NCBI RefSeq assembly: GCF_000381885.1 | Contig: NZ_KB907225.1 | Location: forward strand, 1-64,000 | Direction of reading: 5' to 3' | From: Actinomadura atramentaria DSM 43919 | GTDB lineage: Bacteria; Actinomycetota; Actinomycetes; Streptosporangiales; Streptosporangiaceae | Length of the DNA: 64,000 nt | Shown: positions 24,113-34,500 of the stretch, one piece after another | Layout: each line of letters begins with the position of its first letter | Numbering within the stretch: the first letter of the stretch is position 1 | Notes under the pieces: model-generated | The model's input: the letters and a program-made list of their open reading frames with translations, nothing else | Told to the model about the DNA's origin: nothing | Database searches by the model: none | Translations under genes and position numbers: made by a program

Positions 24113-25644
24113 CCGACGCCGGCGCCGTGGAGGCCGTCCTGGCCGCGCGGGTGCTGGAGGCGCTGCTGCGCGAGGACTACGGCGGGCTGCGATCCCGGGT
24201 GCGGGCGGGCGCGCTCGCGCTGCCGGGCCGCGCGGTGCCGCTGGCGCGGCCCGGGTTCCTCGCGGACTGGGCGGTGGACGCGGCCGGGCTGCGGCTCGCG
24301 GACGTGCTCGCCGCCGTCCGCGCGCTCGCGGACCCGCGCGACGACGTCGCCGCGTTCGAGCGCGAGTGCGCCGCCGCCCTCGCCGCGCACCGCGCCGACG
24401 CCGCGCTGCTCCCCCGCACGCTCGCGCGGCTGCGCGGCGCCGACCGGCTCGGGCCGGGGGTGTTCTACGAGACGCTGGCGGCGTTCGCGGGGCATCCGGT
24501 GCATCCGCTGGGCCGGGCGCGGACGGGCCTGAGCGCCGCCGACCTGGAACGCCACGCGCCCGAGTACGCGCCGGAGTTCGCGCTGCGCTGGGCCGAAGTC
24601 GGCGGAGACCGCGTCACGGCGGGAACGCTCCCGGACTTCTGGCCGGACGGCCTGTTCCCGGTGCATCCGCTGGCCGTGCCGCTCGTCGCCGCCGAGCCCG
24701 GCGCGCGGGTGCTGCCCGCCGACGCGGTGCCGCCCGTCCGGGTCCGGCCGACGCTGTCGATGCGGACGGTCGTCGCGGCCACCGGTGAGCACGTCAAAGT
24801 GCCGCTGCCGACGAGCACGCTCGGGCTCCGCAACATCCGCACGATCAAGCCCGCGACGCTCGGGGACGGCGCGCTCGCCGAACGGCTGCTGCGCCGCGTC
24901 CTGGAGCGCGAACCGCACCTGCCCGTCCTGCTCGCGGACGAGCAGACCTACGGGCACGCCGGATCGCCGCTGCTGGCGTACCTGGTCCGGCGGTTCCCGG
25001 CGGCGACGGCGGGGCGGCACGTCGTTCCCGTCGCGGCGCTGCTCGCCGACGATCCGGACGGCGGGCCGGTCATCGCGCGGTGGGACGTCCGGGCGCTGTT
25101 CCGCGCGTTCCTGGACGCGCTGTTCGCGTGGAACGTCACCCTTTTCCGGTACGGGATCGCGTTGGAGGCGCACCAGCAGAACGTCGCGCTCGTCCTCGGG
25201 GACGACCCCCGCGACCTCCGGCTGCTGATCAAGGACAATGACGGGGCGATGGTCGATCCCGCCCGGCTCGCCGCCCGCCTTCGCACCCGCGACGATCCCG
25301 CGCCGTTCGCCGACGCCCGGATGCGCACCGCCGACCCGGGCGCGCTCGCCCGCGTCTTCACCACCATCACCCTGCACCTGTGCGCCGCCGCGCCCGCGTT
25401 CGGGCTCGCCGCGCGCGGGCTGCTGCCGGACGCGGTCGCGCTCGTCCGGGACCGGCTCGCCGCCGCCCTGGGCCCGGGCGACGCGTTCCTGCGCGCCGCG
25501 ACGCTCGACGCCCCGCGCCTGCCCGGCAAGGCGATGCTCACCGCCGGGACGCTCGTCGACAAGGCGCGCACCGGCGCGGCCGACATCAACAAGCACTACG
25601 GCCCCAGTGGGCCGAACTACCTCCGGGACGAACCGTGCTCCTGA
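24109..25644 (+). CDS. IucA/IucC family siderophore synthetase (NIS synthetase 1)
   Basis: The 511-aa protein has the NIS adenylation motif GHPVHPLGRARTG and the C-terminal EAHQQN motif with LLIKDNDGAM; IRTIKPATLG lies between. NIS synthetases activate citrate or other carboxylates as acyl adenylates and condense them with amines or alcohols. The usual lysine of GHPxHPxxK is Arg here. The start is assigned to TTG at 24109, overlapping the previous stop by 4 bases; a GTG at 24127 is the alternative. It is the middle gene of the iron-regulated trio. Confidence 0.88.
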   Translation: MTDAGAVEAVLAARVLEALLREDYGGLRSRVRAGALALPGRAVPLARPGFLADWAVDAAGLRLADVLAAVRALADPRDDVAAFERECAAALAAHRADAALLPRTLARLRGADRLGPGVFYETLAAFAGHPVHPLGRARTGLSAADLERHAPEYAPEFALRWAEVGGDRVTAGTLPDFWPDGLFPVHPLAVPLVAAEPGARVLPADAVPPVRVRPTLSMRTVVAATGEHVKVPLPTSTLGLRNIRTIKPATLGDGALAERLLRRVLEREPHLPVLLADEQTYGHAGSPLLAYLVRRFPAATAGRHVVPVAALLADDPDGGPVIARWDVRALFRAFLDALFAWNVTLFRYGIALEAHQQNVALVLGDDPRDLRLLIKDNDGAMVDPARLAARLRTRDDPAPFADARMRTADPGALARVFTTITLHLCAAAPAFGLAARGLLPDAVALVRDRLAAALGPGDAFLRAATLDAPRLPGKAMLTAGTLVDKARTGAADINKHYGPSGPNYLRDEPCS

Positions 25645-27236
25645 CCCACCGGACCGTGACCGCCGACGAGGCGACCGCGACCGCGCTGCTGAACTGCCTC
25701 GTCCGCGAGGTGTGCGCCCCCGACCGCCAGGTCTGGGCGGACGGCCGCCGCCTGGTGCTGCGGCTGCCGCGCGCCGGGGTGCTGCTGCGGGCGGGACTCG
25801 CGCGGCCACCGGTGGGGCCGACGTTCCGGCTCGTCCCGCCGGTGGAGGAGCGGCGCGGCGACCGGTGGGCGGCGGCGGACTGGGAACGGCTCGCTGATCT
25901 GGCCGCCGGTGAACTGGAACTGGCGACGGGCCGCGCCAACCCCGAGTTCCCCGGCCAGGTCCGCGACAGCCACGCCGCGCTCGACGCGATCCTGGCGGCG
26001 CGCGCGGCGTCCCCCGCCGCCGACGCCGATCCGTACCTGGCGTCGGAGCGGTCACTCGTCGCGGGGCACCGGTTCCACCCGTCGCCCAAGGCGCGGCAGG
26101 GCGCGCCCGCCGACTGGCTGCCGTACGCGCCGGAGACCGGGACGCGGTTCCGCGCCCGGTGGCTCGCGGTGCGCGCGGACGCGCTCGCGTCCGGCGGCGA
26201 CGGCGCCGCGTTCGCCGGGCTGGACGCGCTCGGGCCGCCCGTCCCCGCCGGGTACCGGGCGCTTCCGGTGCATCCGTGGCAGTTCGCGCTGCTCGCGGAC
26301 CGGCCCGTCCTGCGCCGTGCGCTCGCCGCCGGGCTCGTCCGCGACCTGGGCGCGGGCGGGCCGGAGCTGTTCCCGACCGCGTCCGTCCGGACCGTGTACG
26401 CGCCCGCCGCCGACGTGTTCCTCAAGTTCAGCCTGGACGTCCGCATCACCAACTGCGTCCGCAAGAACGCCTGGTACGAGCTGGACGGCGCGGTGCTGCT
26501 GGACCGGCTGCTGCGGCCCGTCTTCGCCCGGCTCGACGGGTGCGCGCTGCTCGCCGAGCCCGCCTACCGCACCGCCGCGCTCGCGGACGCGCGGCTGTAC
26601 GAGGGGTTCGGGACGATCCTGCGCGAGGGCGTCGGCGGGCTCGCGGGCACGCCGCTGCTCGCCGCCGCGCTCGCCGACCCGTACGGGACCGTCCTGGCGT
26701 CCCTGCCGCCGCTGGCGACGCCGGACGGCGCCGCGCGGTGGTGGGACGCCTACGTCCGGCTGCTGCTGCGGCCCGTCCTGGCCGCGTGCCTCGACCACGG
26801 CGTCATCCTCGAACCGCACCTGCAGAACGTGCTGATGGCCGTGGACGGCGACGGGATGCCCGTGCAGGCGGTGTTCCGCGACCTGGAGGGCACCAAGCTG
26901 ACGGCCGGTCGGTGGGACCTGCGCGACGTGGACGCCACCGTGCGCGACGCCGTCGCCTACGACGCCGAGCGCGGCTGGAACCGGGTCGTGTACTGCCTGT
27001 TCGTGAACCACCTCGCGGAGGTCGCGGCGGCCGTCGCGGACCTGCACCCGGCGCTGGACCGCGACCTGTGGCGGGCGGTGCGGCGGGCGCTGACCGGCTC
27101 CGGCCACGCCGACCGGCCCGGCGTGCGGGCGCTGCTGGCGGGCGTCCCGTTCCCGGCGAAGGCGAACCTGCGGGCCCGCTGGTCGCGCAGCGCGGACCGC
27201 GCGGCGACCTACGTCCCGGCCCGGAACCCCCTCTGA
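25635..27236 (+). CDS. IucA/IucC family siderophore synthetase (NIS synthetase 2)
   Basis: The 533-aa protein carries the NIS motif as GHRFHPSPKARQG (about 144-156, with the canonical lysine), HPWQFALL (about 213), KFSLDVRITNCVRKN, and the C-terminal EPHLQNVL with FRDLEGTK. It is the second synthetase of the operon and differs strongly from the first, implying a separate condensation. The GTG at 25635 overlaps the upstream gene by 10 bases. No receptor, exporter, decarboxylase or amine-modifying gene follows directly. Confidence 0.9.
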   Translation: MLLTHRTVTADEATATALLNCLVREVCAPDRQVWADGRRLVLRLPRAGVLLRAGLARPPVGPTFRLVPPVEERRGDRWAAADWERLADLAAGELELATGRANPEFPGQVRDSHAALDAILAARAASPAADADPYLASERSLVAGHRFHPSPKARQGAPADWLPYAPETGTRFRARWLAVRADALASGGDGAAFAGLDALGPPVPAGYRALPVHPWQFALLADRPVLRRALAAGLVRDLGAGGPELFPTASVRTVYAPAADVFLKFSLDVRITNCVRKNAWYELDGAVLLDRLLRPVFARLDGCALLAEPAYRTAALADARLYEGFGTILREGVGGLAGTPLLAAALADPYGTVLASLPPLATPDGAARWWDAYVRLLLRPVLAACLDHGVILEPHLQNVLMAVDGDGMPVQAVFRDLEGTKLTAGRWDLRDVDATVRDAVAYDAERGWNRVVYCLFVNHLAEVAAAVADLHPALDRDLWRAVRRALTGSGHADRPGVRALLAGVPFPAKANLRARWSRSADRAATYVPARNPL

Positions 27237-27249
27237 GCGCGGACGCGGG

Positions 27250-27447
27250 TCAGCCGGGGTCCGCGCGGAAGGACAGGCCGTGCTCGGCCAGGGCCTCGCG
27301 CAGGGTCGCGAGCGCCTTCGGCCCCATTCCGTGCAGGTCCGCGACCTCGCGTTCGGTGGCCGTGGCGAGGCTTTCCAGGTCGTCGTATCCGGCGTTGGCG
27401 AGGGCGCGGCGCGCGGGCGCCGCGGTCTTCGGCAGCGGAGTGCTCAT
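27250..27447 (-). CDS. helix-hairpin-helix protein resembling RpoA C-terminal domain
   Basis: The 65-aa protein contains ALANAGYDDLESLATATEREVADLHGMGPKALATLREALAEHG in pattern: a helix-hairpin-helix similar to the alpha-CTD of RNA polymerase. The GMGPKALATLREAL turn is the DNA-backbone-binding hairpin. It may bind DNA non-specifically. The ATG at 27447 has GGAGGT 7 bases upstream. It stands alone, convergent with the siderophore operon. Confidence 0.75.
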   Translation of the reverse strand: MSTPLPKTAAPARRALANAGYDDLESLATATEREVADLHGMGPKALATLREALAEHGLSFRADPG

Positions 27448-27607
27448 CGGGTGGACCTCCGGGCGGTGGACGGTTCCTCCATGCTTACCGTCCGGGTCCG
27501 TCATTTCCCGGCCGGGGCGGGGGCGCGGGCGGCGGTACTGTACCGGCGTAGGCGCGCTATGGCCGGGTATGTCGGAGTTCTCTCCGCCCTGAGACAGGAG
27601 TGACCGC

Positions 27608-29176
27608 ATGTCGTCCTCACTCGTCACGCTGGCGCGCAACGTCCTCGCGGCGGGGGTGGTGCGGCCGGACCGGCTGGCGCGCATCCCGCTCCAGCTCGTC
27701 CGGTTCGGGCCGGTTCCGGCGACGCTCGGGGCGGTCGCGGCGCTCCGGTTCCCCGACCGGGCGGCGGTGATCGACGAACGCGGGGCGGTGACCTGCGCGG
27801 AGCTGGAGCACGGCGCGGCCGCGCTCGCCACCGCGCTGCGCGACGCGCCGGGGCGGGACGGGCGGATCGGCGTGCTGTGCCGCAACCACCGCGAGTTCGT
27901 CACGGCCGTCCTCGGGCTGTCGCGGCTCGGCAACGACGTGGTCCTGCTGAACACCGACTTCTCCGCGCCGCAGCTCGGCGAGGTCCTGGACCGCGAGCGC
28001 GTGACGGTGCTCGTCCACGACGGCGAGTTCGACGCGGTCGTGGACGAGTCCGGGTTCGGCGGCCTGCGCGTCCACGGCGACGGCGCGGACGGGGAGCGGC
28101 CGTCGGTCGCCGCGCTCGTGGCGGCGGTCGGCGAACCCCGCCCGATGACGGCCGAGCGCGCCGGGAAGCTCGTCATCATGACGTCCGGGACGACCGGCAC
28201 GCCGAAGGGCGCCCGGCACGACTACGCGCTGCCCGCGCTCGCGGCGGGCGCGCTGAGCTTCGCGCTGCGCGTGCCGGTGCGGTCCGGTGCGCCGATCGTC
28301 GTCGCGCCGCCGCTGTTCCACGTGCTCGGGTTCGGGCTGCTCAACGCGGGTCTCGCGCTCGGCTGCCCGGTCGTGCTGGCCCGCCGCTTCGACCCGGCCG
28401 CGACGCTCGCCGCGATCGAGCGGCACGGCGCGGAGACGCTCGTCGCGGTGCCCGTCATGCTGCGGCGGCTGCTGGACGTGCCGGACGGCTCGCGCCCGGC
28501 GTCGCTGCGCGCGGTGCTCGTCGGCGGCGCGGCGCTCCTGCCGCACCTGTCGGAGGAGTTCATGGACGCGTTCGGCGACGTCCTGCACAACGTGTACGGC
28601 GCGACGGAGACGGGCTGGGCGGCGATCTCCACGCCCGCCGACCTGCGCGCCGCGCCCGGCACGGTCGGCCGGCCGACGCTCGGCATCACCCTGCGCATCC
28701 TCGACGAGGACGGCCGCGCGCTCCCGGCCGGCGAGACCGGCGAGATCTACACCAGCGGCGGCCTCCGGTTCGCCGGGTACACCGGCGGCGGCGCGAAGCG
28801 GCTCCGCGACGGCCTGACCGCGACCGGCGACCTCGGCCACCTCGACGCGGCCGGGCGGCTGTTCGTGGACGGCCGCGCCGACGACATGATCGTCTCCGGC
28901 GGCGAGAACGTCTTCCCCGCCGAGGTCGAGGACCTGCTGAACCGCCACCCGGACGTCGCCGAGGCCAGCGTCACCGGCGTGCCCGACGACGAGTGGGGCC
29001 AGCGCCTCGCCGCCCACGTCGTCCGCGCCCCCGGCGCGACCGTCACCGCCGACGCCCTCCGCACCCACGTCAAACGCCGCCTGGCCCGCTACAAGGTCCC
29101 CCGCGACATCACCTTCGTGGAAGAACTCCCCCGCACCAGCACCGGCAAAGTCCGCAAAAAAGCCCTCCGCACCTGA
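27608..29176 (+). CDS. AMP-dependent fatty acyl-CoA synthetase/ligase
   Basis: The 522-aa ANL-family enzyme has P-loop motif MTSGTTGTPKGA (about 197), the A5 motif NVYGATETGW (about 330), TGDLGHLD (about 408) and the C-terminal lysine in PRTSTGKVRKKAL. It should adenylate a carboxylic acid and form its CoA thioester. The N-terminal RNVLAAGVVRPDRL region resembles mycobacterial FadD-type ligases. AGGAG precedes the ATG. It is not clearly part of the siderophore operon: a divergent minus gene and about 370 bp lie between. Confidence 0.88.
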   Translation: MSSSLVTLARNVLAAGVVRPDRLARIPLQLVRFGPVPATLGAVAALRFPDRAAVIDERGAVTCAELEHGAAALATALRDAPGRDGRIGVLCRNHREFVTAVLGLSRLGNDVVLLNTDFSAPQLGEVLDRERVTVLVHDGEFDAVVDESGFGGLRVHGDGADGERPSVAALVAAVGEPRPMTAERAGKLVIMTSGTTGTPKGARHDYALPALAAGALSFALRVPVRSGAPIVVAPPLFHVLGFGLLNAGLALGCPVVLARRFDPAATLAAIERHGAETLVAVPVMLRRLLDVPDGSRPASLRAVLVGGAALLPHLSEEFMDAFGDVLHNVYGATETGWAAISTPADLRAAPGTVGRPTLGITLRILDEDGRALPAGETGEIYTSGGLRFAGYTGGGAKRLRDGLTATGDLGHLDAAGRLFVDGRADDMIVSGGENVFPAEVEDLLNRHPDVAEASVTGVPDDEWGQRLAAHVVRAPGATVTADALRTHVKRRLARYKVPRDITFVEELPRTSTGKVRKKALRT

Positions 29177-29180
29177 GCGG

Positions 29181-29489
29181 TCAGGCGGCGTGGGATTTGG
29201 CGGCTAGGCAGATTCTGGCGAGGTCGTTGAGGGCTTCGGTGCGGCGTTCGTCCAGGGGGCGGTCGTCGTCGGGGGTTGATTCGGCGAGGGTGTCGATGAC
29301 CAGGGAGAAGATCGGCCATTCGTGGGGGCCTATGGCGCCCTGGAAGTCGACGGGGCCGTCGGCCAGGGCGTCCAGGTCCAGGTTGCGGGCGAAGGTCGCC
29401 AGGGCGGCCTCGGCCGCGACGACGCCGATGCGCATGGCCAGCGCCGCGGGTTCGCGGTCCGGGGGAAGGACGGTGCCGCTAGAAAGCAT
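29181..29489 (-). CDS. hypothetical protein (102 aa)
   Basis: This acidic, Ala/Leu-rich predicted helical protein (MAMRIGVVAAEAALATFARN-like core, then GPHEWPIFSLVIDTLAE) stops 5 bp after the acyl-CoA ligase on the opposite strand. The amino-acid composition is protein-like and well conserved in character, unlike shadow frames. No family is recognised. The Shine-Dalgarno at the ATG is weak, so the start is uncertain. Confidence 0.5.
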   Translation of the reverse strand: MLSSGTVLPPDREPAALAMRIGVVAAEAALATFARNLDLDALADGPVDFQGAIGPHEWPIFSLVIDTLAESTPDDDRPLDERRTEALNDLARICLAAKSHAA

Positions 29490-29552
29490 GTTCGATAAGA
29501 TAGGGCACCCGGAGGCGTCGCGTCGAACGTTTGCGCGAATGCGCCGGGTGGT

Positions 29553-30332
29553 TCACCCAACAATCGCCTGAAGGTGCAGGTACGTGTGGGTGAAGTGGAT
29601 TTCGCCGTCCTGGCGTACCGGGCGCATGCCGGTCGCGGGGCCGCCGTCGAGTTCGGCGGCGAGTTCGGCGCGGATGCGGGCGGCGGCGTCGTCGGGCGTC
29701 CGCGCGGACGCGAGCCAGGTCTCCAGCGGGCGGACGACGTCGAACCGCTCGGTCCGCTTCACCTCGGCCCCGGACGCCGCGACGAGTTCGGCGACGCGCT
29801 CCTCGGTGAGCAGCGTCCCGTGCGACGGGTCGCGGAGGCGCTCGATGCGGTCGGGGTCGCCGTCGAGTCCGGCGGGCCGCACGATGTCCGCGATGATCAG
29901 CGCCGCGCCGGGCCGACCGACGCGCGCCATCTCCGCGATCATCGCGGCGGGGTCGGCGACCTGGTGGGTGGAGAACCGCGTGACGACGAGCGTGAACGAC
30001 CGGTCGAGGTAGGGCAGCGCGGTGGCGTCCCCGCGCGTGAAGGTGACGTTGGTGCGGCCGTCGCGGTCGGCGTCGGCCTTGCCCTGGGCGAGCATCGCGG
30101 GCGTCAGGTCGAGCGCGGTGACGTGCCGGACGCGCGGCGCGAGCGCCCGCGCGACGATGCCCGTCCCGGCGGCGACCTCCAGGACGACGTCCTCCAGGTC
30201 CAGTTCGGGGTCGGCGAAGGCGAGCAGCCGGTCCAGATGGCGGACGAACGCGATGTTCAGCTTCGGGTCGGCGAACGTGACCGCCTGCTTGGTGAACTCG
30301 GTGACGATCTTCTCGTCGTGGCTCGTCGGCAC
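29553..30332 (-). CDS. class I SAM-dependent methyltransferase (UbiE-like)
   Basis: The 259-aa protein has motif I VVLEVAAGTGIVARAL (about 46-61), the acidic end of strand 2 (VTALDLTPAML), GDATALPYLDRSFTLVV (motif III region) and FSTHQVADPAAMIAEM. It belongs to the UbiE/COQ5-like group; the methyl acceptor is unknown. The GTG at 30332 is chosen because GAGGAGG lies 5 bases upstream; the open frame extends further without another good site. Confidence 0.85.
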   Translation of the reverse strand: MPTSHDEKIVTEFTKQAVTFADPKLNIAFVRHLDRLLAFADPELDLEDVVLEVAAGTGIVARALAPRVRHVTALDLTPAMLAQGKADADRDGRTNVTFTRGDATALPYLDRSFTLVVTRFSTHQVADPAAMIAEMARVGRPGAALIIADIVRPAGLDGDPDRIERLRDPSHGTLLTEERVAELVAASGAEVKRTERFDVVRPLETWLASARTPDDAAARIRAELAAELDGGPATGMRPVRQDGEIHFTHTYLHLQAIVG

Positions 30333-30521
30333 GCCGCCTCCTCGGGTCGATGCCCGGATCATCCCTGAAACCGGGCGGCGTGACCAGAGCCGGTGACAGC
30401 CCTCACACGGCGGCGGCACCCCGGCGCGGGCGCGGCGGAACGGCCGCCGACCAGCGGCGACGGCGGACCGCCCCGCTACACGCAGCGCGCCAGGTCGTCG
30501 GGGTCCGGGCGGTGGTCCTGG

Positions 30522-31451
30522 TCAGGCCGCGCCCGCCGCCGCGCGGGCCGCCGGGGAGCGCCGCAGGTACTCCAGCGCGATCTCCGTCGAGCAGACCTTC
30601 GACGGGTGGTGCCCCGGCCGCAGGTACGTCAGCCCCTCGCGCAGGAACATCGTCGCCATCGCCGGGACGTGCCCCTTGCGCACCGACGCCCGGTACGAGC
30701 GGCGGACGCGCCGGAACGTCACCGGCACGGTGATCGACGGATCGCGGCGCAGCAGCTCGAACGTGCCCTGCACGAGCGCCAGCGACAGCAGCGCCGTCGC
30801 GACCGCCCACGACGCGGCGCGCAGCGGGTACCCGCCGCCGAGCGCGGTGTAGACGTCGAACACGACGGACCGGTGCTCGACCTCCTCGGCCCCGTGCCAG
30901 CGGAACAGGTCGAGCATCGTCGGGTCGGCGCCCGCCCGGTCCAGCCCGTCGTTCTCGATGATCCACTGCCCGACGACGGCCGTGTAGTGCTCGATCGCGC
31001 TGACCGCGCCCAGCTCGAACCGCAGCCGCCGCCGGAACCGGCGCGGGTCGGTGCGCGCCAGCTCGGCCATCGCCGTCGCGCGTTCGGCGAGCTTGGCGTG
31101 CGCGGCGTCGGTGAGGTGCGCGGTGGGCAGGCCGTCGCGGGCGAGCAGCCGGTCAAGGACGCCCTGGTGGCTGCGGGAGTGGACCATCTCCTGGCCGACG
31201 AAGCCCTTGACCTCCGCGCGCAGCCGCTCGTCGGCGACGTACGGGAGCGCGTCCCGCACGCACTGGATGAACCACTTCTCGCCGGTCGTCAGCAGAATTT
31301 GGAATGCGTTGACGAGATGCGTGGCGACCGGCGCGCCCGGAATCCAGTGCAGCGGCGTCTCTTCCCAGTCGAACGCGACCCGCCGCGTCCTGATCTGCGG
31401 ATGCCGCTCGTCCACCGGCACCGTGCCGCTCTCCGCCCCAGCAGCGACCAT
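30522..31451 (-). CDS. predicted metal-dependent hydrolase (PF10118, ferritin-like)
   Basis: The 309-aa protein has the PF10118 signatures: an N-terminal RRVAFDWEETPLHWIPG, KGFVGQEMVHSRSHQGV (about 105-121, with Glu and His ligands) and the paired HGAEEVEHRSVVFDVY (about 190-205). These Glu/His helices suggest a di-metal, ferritin-like centre. The in vivo reaction is not established for the family. The ATG at 31451 begins the homologous region; an earlier in-frame ATG at 31538 lacks support. Confidence 0.78.
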   Translation of the reverse strand: MVAAGAESGTVPVDERHPQIRTRRVAFDWEETPLHWIPGAPVATHLVNAFQILLTTGEKWFIQCVRDALPYVADERLRAEVKGFVGQEMVHSRSHQGVLDRLLARDGLPTAHLTDAAHAKLAERATAMAELARTDPRRFRRRLRFELGAVSAIEHYTAVVGQWIIENDGLDRAGADPTMLDLFRWHGAEEVEHRSVVFDVYTALGGGYPLRAASWAVATALLSLALVQGTFELLRRDPSITVPVTFRRVRRSYRASVRKGHVPAMATMFLREGLTYLRPGHHPSKVCSTEIALEYLRRSPAARAAAGAA

Positions 31452-31590
31452 GCGTCCGCCCAGCCTTTCCCGACGTATTTCCGACGAGCGACAAGGGAAC
31501 CAGGAACGCCCGCGCGGCGACAGCGAGGCGATTGACAAACGCCCCGCCCGGAAATGGTGTTTTCGACGCGCGGACGCGGTTGACAGCGGG

Positions 31591-34500
31591 TCAGGTCGCC
31601 GGGACGGCCTCCAGCAGCGCGGCCAGCCCCGCCTCGTCCAGCAGATCGGACGGGCGGATCGTCCGGTTAGCCCGAACGTAGTGGAACGCCGCGCTGACGT
31701 CCTCCAGCGGCGCCCCCGCGAGCTGCGCCCACGCCAGCCGGTACGCCGCGAGCTGCACCGACGCGTGCGCGGCCGCCGCGCCGGAGGGCAGCGCGCCGGT
31801 CTTCCAGTCCACGACCTCGTACCGGCCGTCCGCCGACCGGAACACCGCGTCCATCCGCCCCCGGACCAGCCGGTCCCCGATCATCGTCTCGAACGGGACC
31901 TCGACGTCGACGGGTTCGCGCGACGCCCACTCCGATTCCTCGAACCGGGCGCGCAGCAGGTCGACGTCGGAGTCGGGCGCGGCGTCCTCGTCGGTCGCGC
32001 CGGGCAGCTCGTCCAGGTCGAGCAGGCGCTGCTGCCCCCAGCGGGTCTCCAGCCAGGCGTGGAACGCCGTGCCCCGCCGCGCGTACGGCGCGGGCGGGCG
32101 CGGCATCGGGCGGCGGATCTGCCGGGCCAGCGCCCCGGGGTCCTCCGCGAGCGCGACCAGCGACGACACCGTCAGATGCGCGGGCAGCTCGACCTGGAGG
32201 CCGTCGCCCGCGCGGCCCCGGTCGCGCTCGGCGAGCAGCAGTTCGACGTCGCGCGCCCACGCGGTCATCCGCAGCCGGTCGGGTTCGGCGAGGCCGTCGC
32301 CCGCCCACGGGCGGGTGCGGCCGCGGATCGCGTCCTCGACCATCCGGGCGGCCTCGACGGTCGCGGCGTGCCGGGGGCCGGTGTCGGGCGGCGGCGGCCA
32401 GGCGCCCTCCTCGCCGCGCTCCAGCAGCGGGTTCGTCGCGCCCTCTTCGGGCGGCGGGGCCCAGGCGGCGACGGTGCCCGCGCCCTCGTCGAGGCACACC
32501 GCGCGGACCTCCTCCAGGAACGGCGACGGTTCGAGCGCGCGGCCCGTCCGCCCCCACCGGTAGCCGGTCGCGATGAGCAGGCTCGACGCGCGCGTCACCG
32601 CGACGTACGCCAGCCGCCGCTCCTCGCGCAGGTCGCGTTCGGCGCAGGCCGCGTCGAACGCCTCCAGGTCGGCCTTGTCCAGCCCGCGCAGCGGCGGCAG
32701 GTCGGCGCGGTCGCCGCGCAGCGGGAACGGCAGGACGCGCGCGTTCGCCGTCCACCGGGTGGCGTTCTGCGGCGGCGACGGGAACACCGACCCGTTCGCG
32801 GGGCCGCCGTCCTTGCGCGGCGCGTACGCCAGGCCCGGCACGACCACGACCGGCCACTCCAGGCCCTTGGACGCGTGGACGGTCAGCAGCTTCACGCTGT
32901 CGGTCTCGCCCGCGCGGCCCGCCGCGAGCCCGAACTCCTCGGACTCGGCGGCCTTGAGGTAGGCGAGGAACGCGCCGAGCGTCGCGTCCTCGGCGTCGCC
33001 CGCGAACGCGGCGGCCGCGTCGGTGAACGCGTCGAGGTCGGCGCGCGCGGTGACGGGGTCAAGTCCGGTGCGGGCCGCGACCTCGATGTCCAGGCCGAGG
33101 GCGCGTTCGACCTCCGCCACCAGGTCGGGCAGCGCGAGCCCGGCCTGGGCGCGCAGGTGCCGCAGCTCGTCGCGCAGACGGCGCAGCCGCCCGTAGCCCT
33201 CGGGCGAGAACGCGGCCGGTTCGCCGAGGTCGTCCAAGGCGTCCACGAGGCTGCCGGTCTCCTGGTTCAGCTCGGTGACGAGCCGCCGCAGCGGATCGTC
33301 GCCGGACGGCTCGTCCGCCGCCGCGGGCGCGTCCTGCGGCCGCTCGATGTCGCGCGCCGCGTCCCGCGCCAGCTCCCGCGCGCGGCGGCCGAGCGCCACC
33401 AGGTCGCGCGGCCCGAGCCGCCAGCGCGGCCCGGTCAGCAGCCGCGCCAGCGACGCGCCCGCCGCCGGGTCGTGCATGACGCGCAGCGTCGCGACGACGT
33501 CCTGCACCTCCGGGACGGTCAGCAGCCCGCCGAGCCCGACGACCTCCACCGGGACGCCCCGGTTCTCCAGCGCGGCCCGCAGCAGCGGGAACTGCGCGCG
33601 CTTGCGGGCCAGGACGGCGATGTCGGACCAGCGCGGCGGCTCGTCCGCCGGGCCGCCGTCCGGCGCGACGCCCGGCTCCGCCCCGTGCAGCGCGACGATC
33701 CGCGCCGCGATCCGCTCCGCCTCGTCCTCGACCGTCTCGAACAGCGCGCACTCGACCCGCCCGCGCCCCTCCCGCCCCGCGCCCGGCACCAGCACCGGCA
33801 CGTCCCGCGTGTCGGCGCGCAGCTCGGCCTGCACGCGCGCGGCGGCGGCCAGCACCCGCTCGCCGTTGCGGAAGCTGCGGCTGAGCTGCCGGACGGGCGC
33901 GGGCTCGGCGGCCCGCCCGCGCGGCCCCTCGATCGCCGGGCGGCGCGGGAAGTCGTGCGGGAACCGCAGCAGGTTCCCCGCGCTCGCGCCCCGCCACCCG
34001 TAGATCGACTGGCACGGGTCGCCGACGGCCGTCACCGGGTGGCCCCCGGCGAACAGCGACCGCAGCAGGACGAGCTGCGCCTGGCTGGTGTCCTGGTACT
34101 CGTCCAGCAGCACCACCGAGAACCGGGACCGCTCGATCATCCCGACCTCGGGATGCCGCGCCGCGATCCGCGCGGCGAGGGCCATCTGGTCGCCGTGGTC
34201 CATGACCTCCCGGCCGCGCTTGGCCCGCCGGTACGCGTCGACGAGCGGCAGCAGCCGCTCCCGCACGGCCTGCCGGGCGAGGATGTCGCGGTGCGCGGCG
34301 AGCGGTTTGGGCAGCGCCGCGAACCGCTCGCGCAGCCAGTCCCCGACGCGCCGGACGTCGTCGGGCTCGCGCAGGTGCTCCGCGAGGTCGCCGGACAGGT
34401 CCATGACGGCCTTGGTGACGGTGTCGGGCGTCCAGTCCACGTCGTCCATCGGCCCGTCGTAGGCGTCCACCACCCGCGAGCAGAGCTGCCACGCGACCGC

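Noticed and set aside
27608..29176. Acyl-CoA ligase as part of the siderophore operon
   Set aside because: It is separated by a gene on the opposite strand and about 370 bp, with its own ribosome site and no iron box; its motifs fit a fatty-acid ligase.
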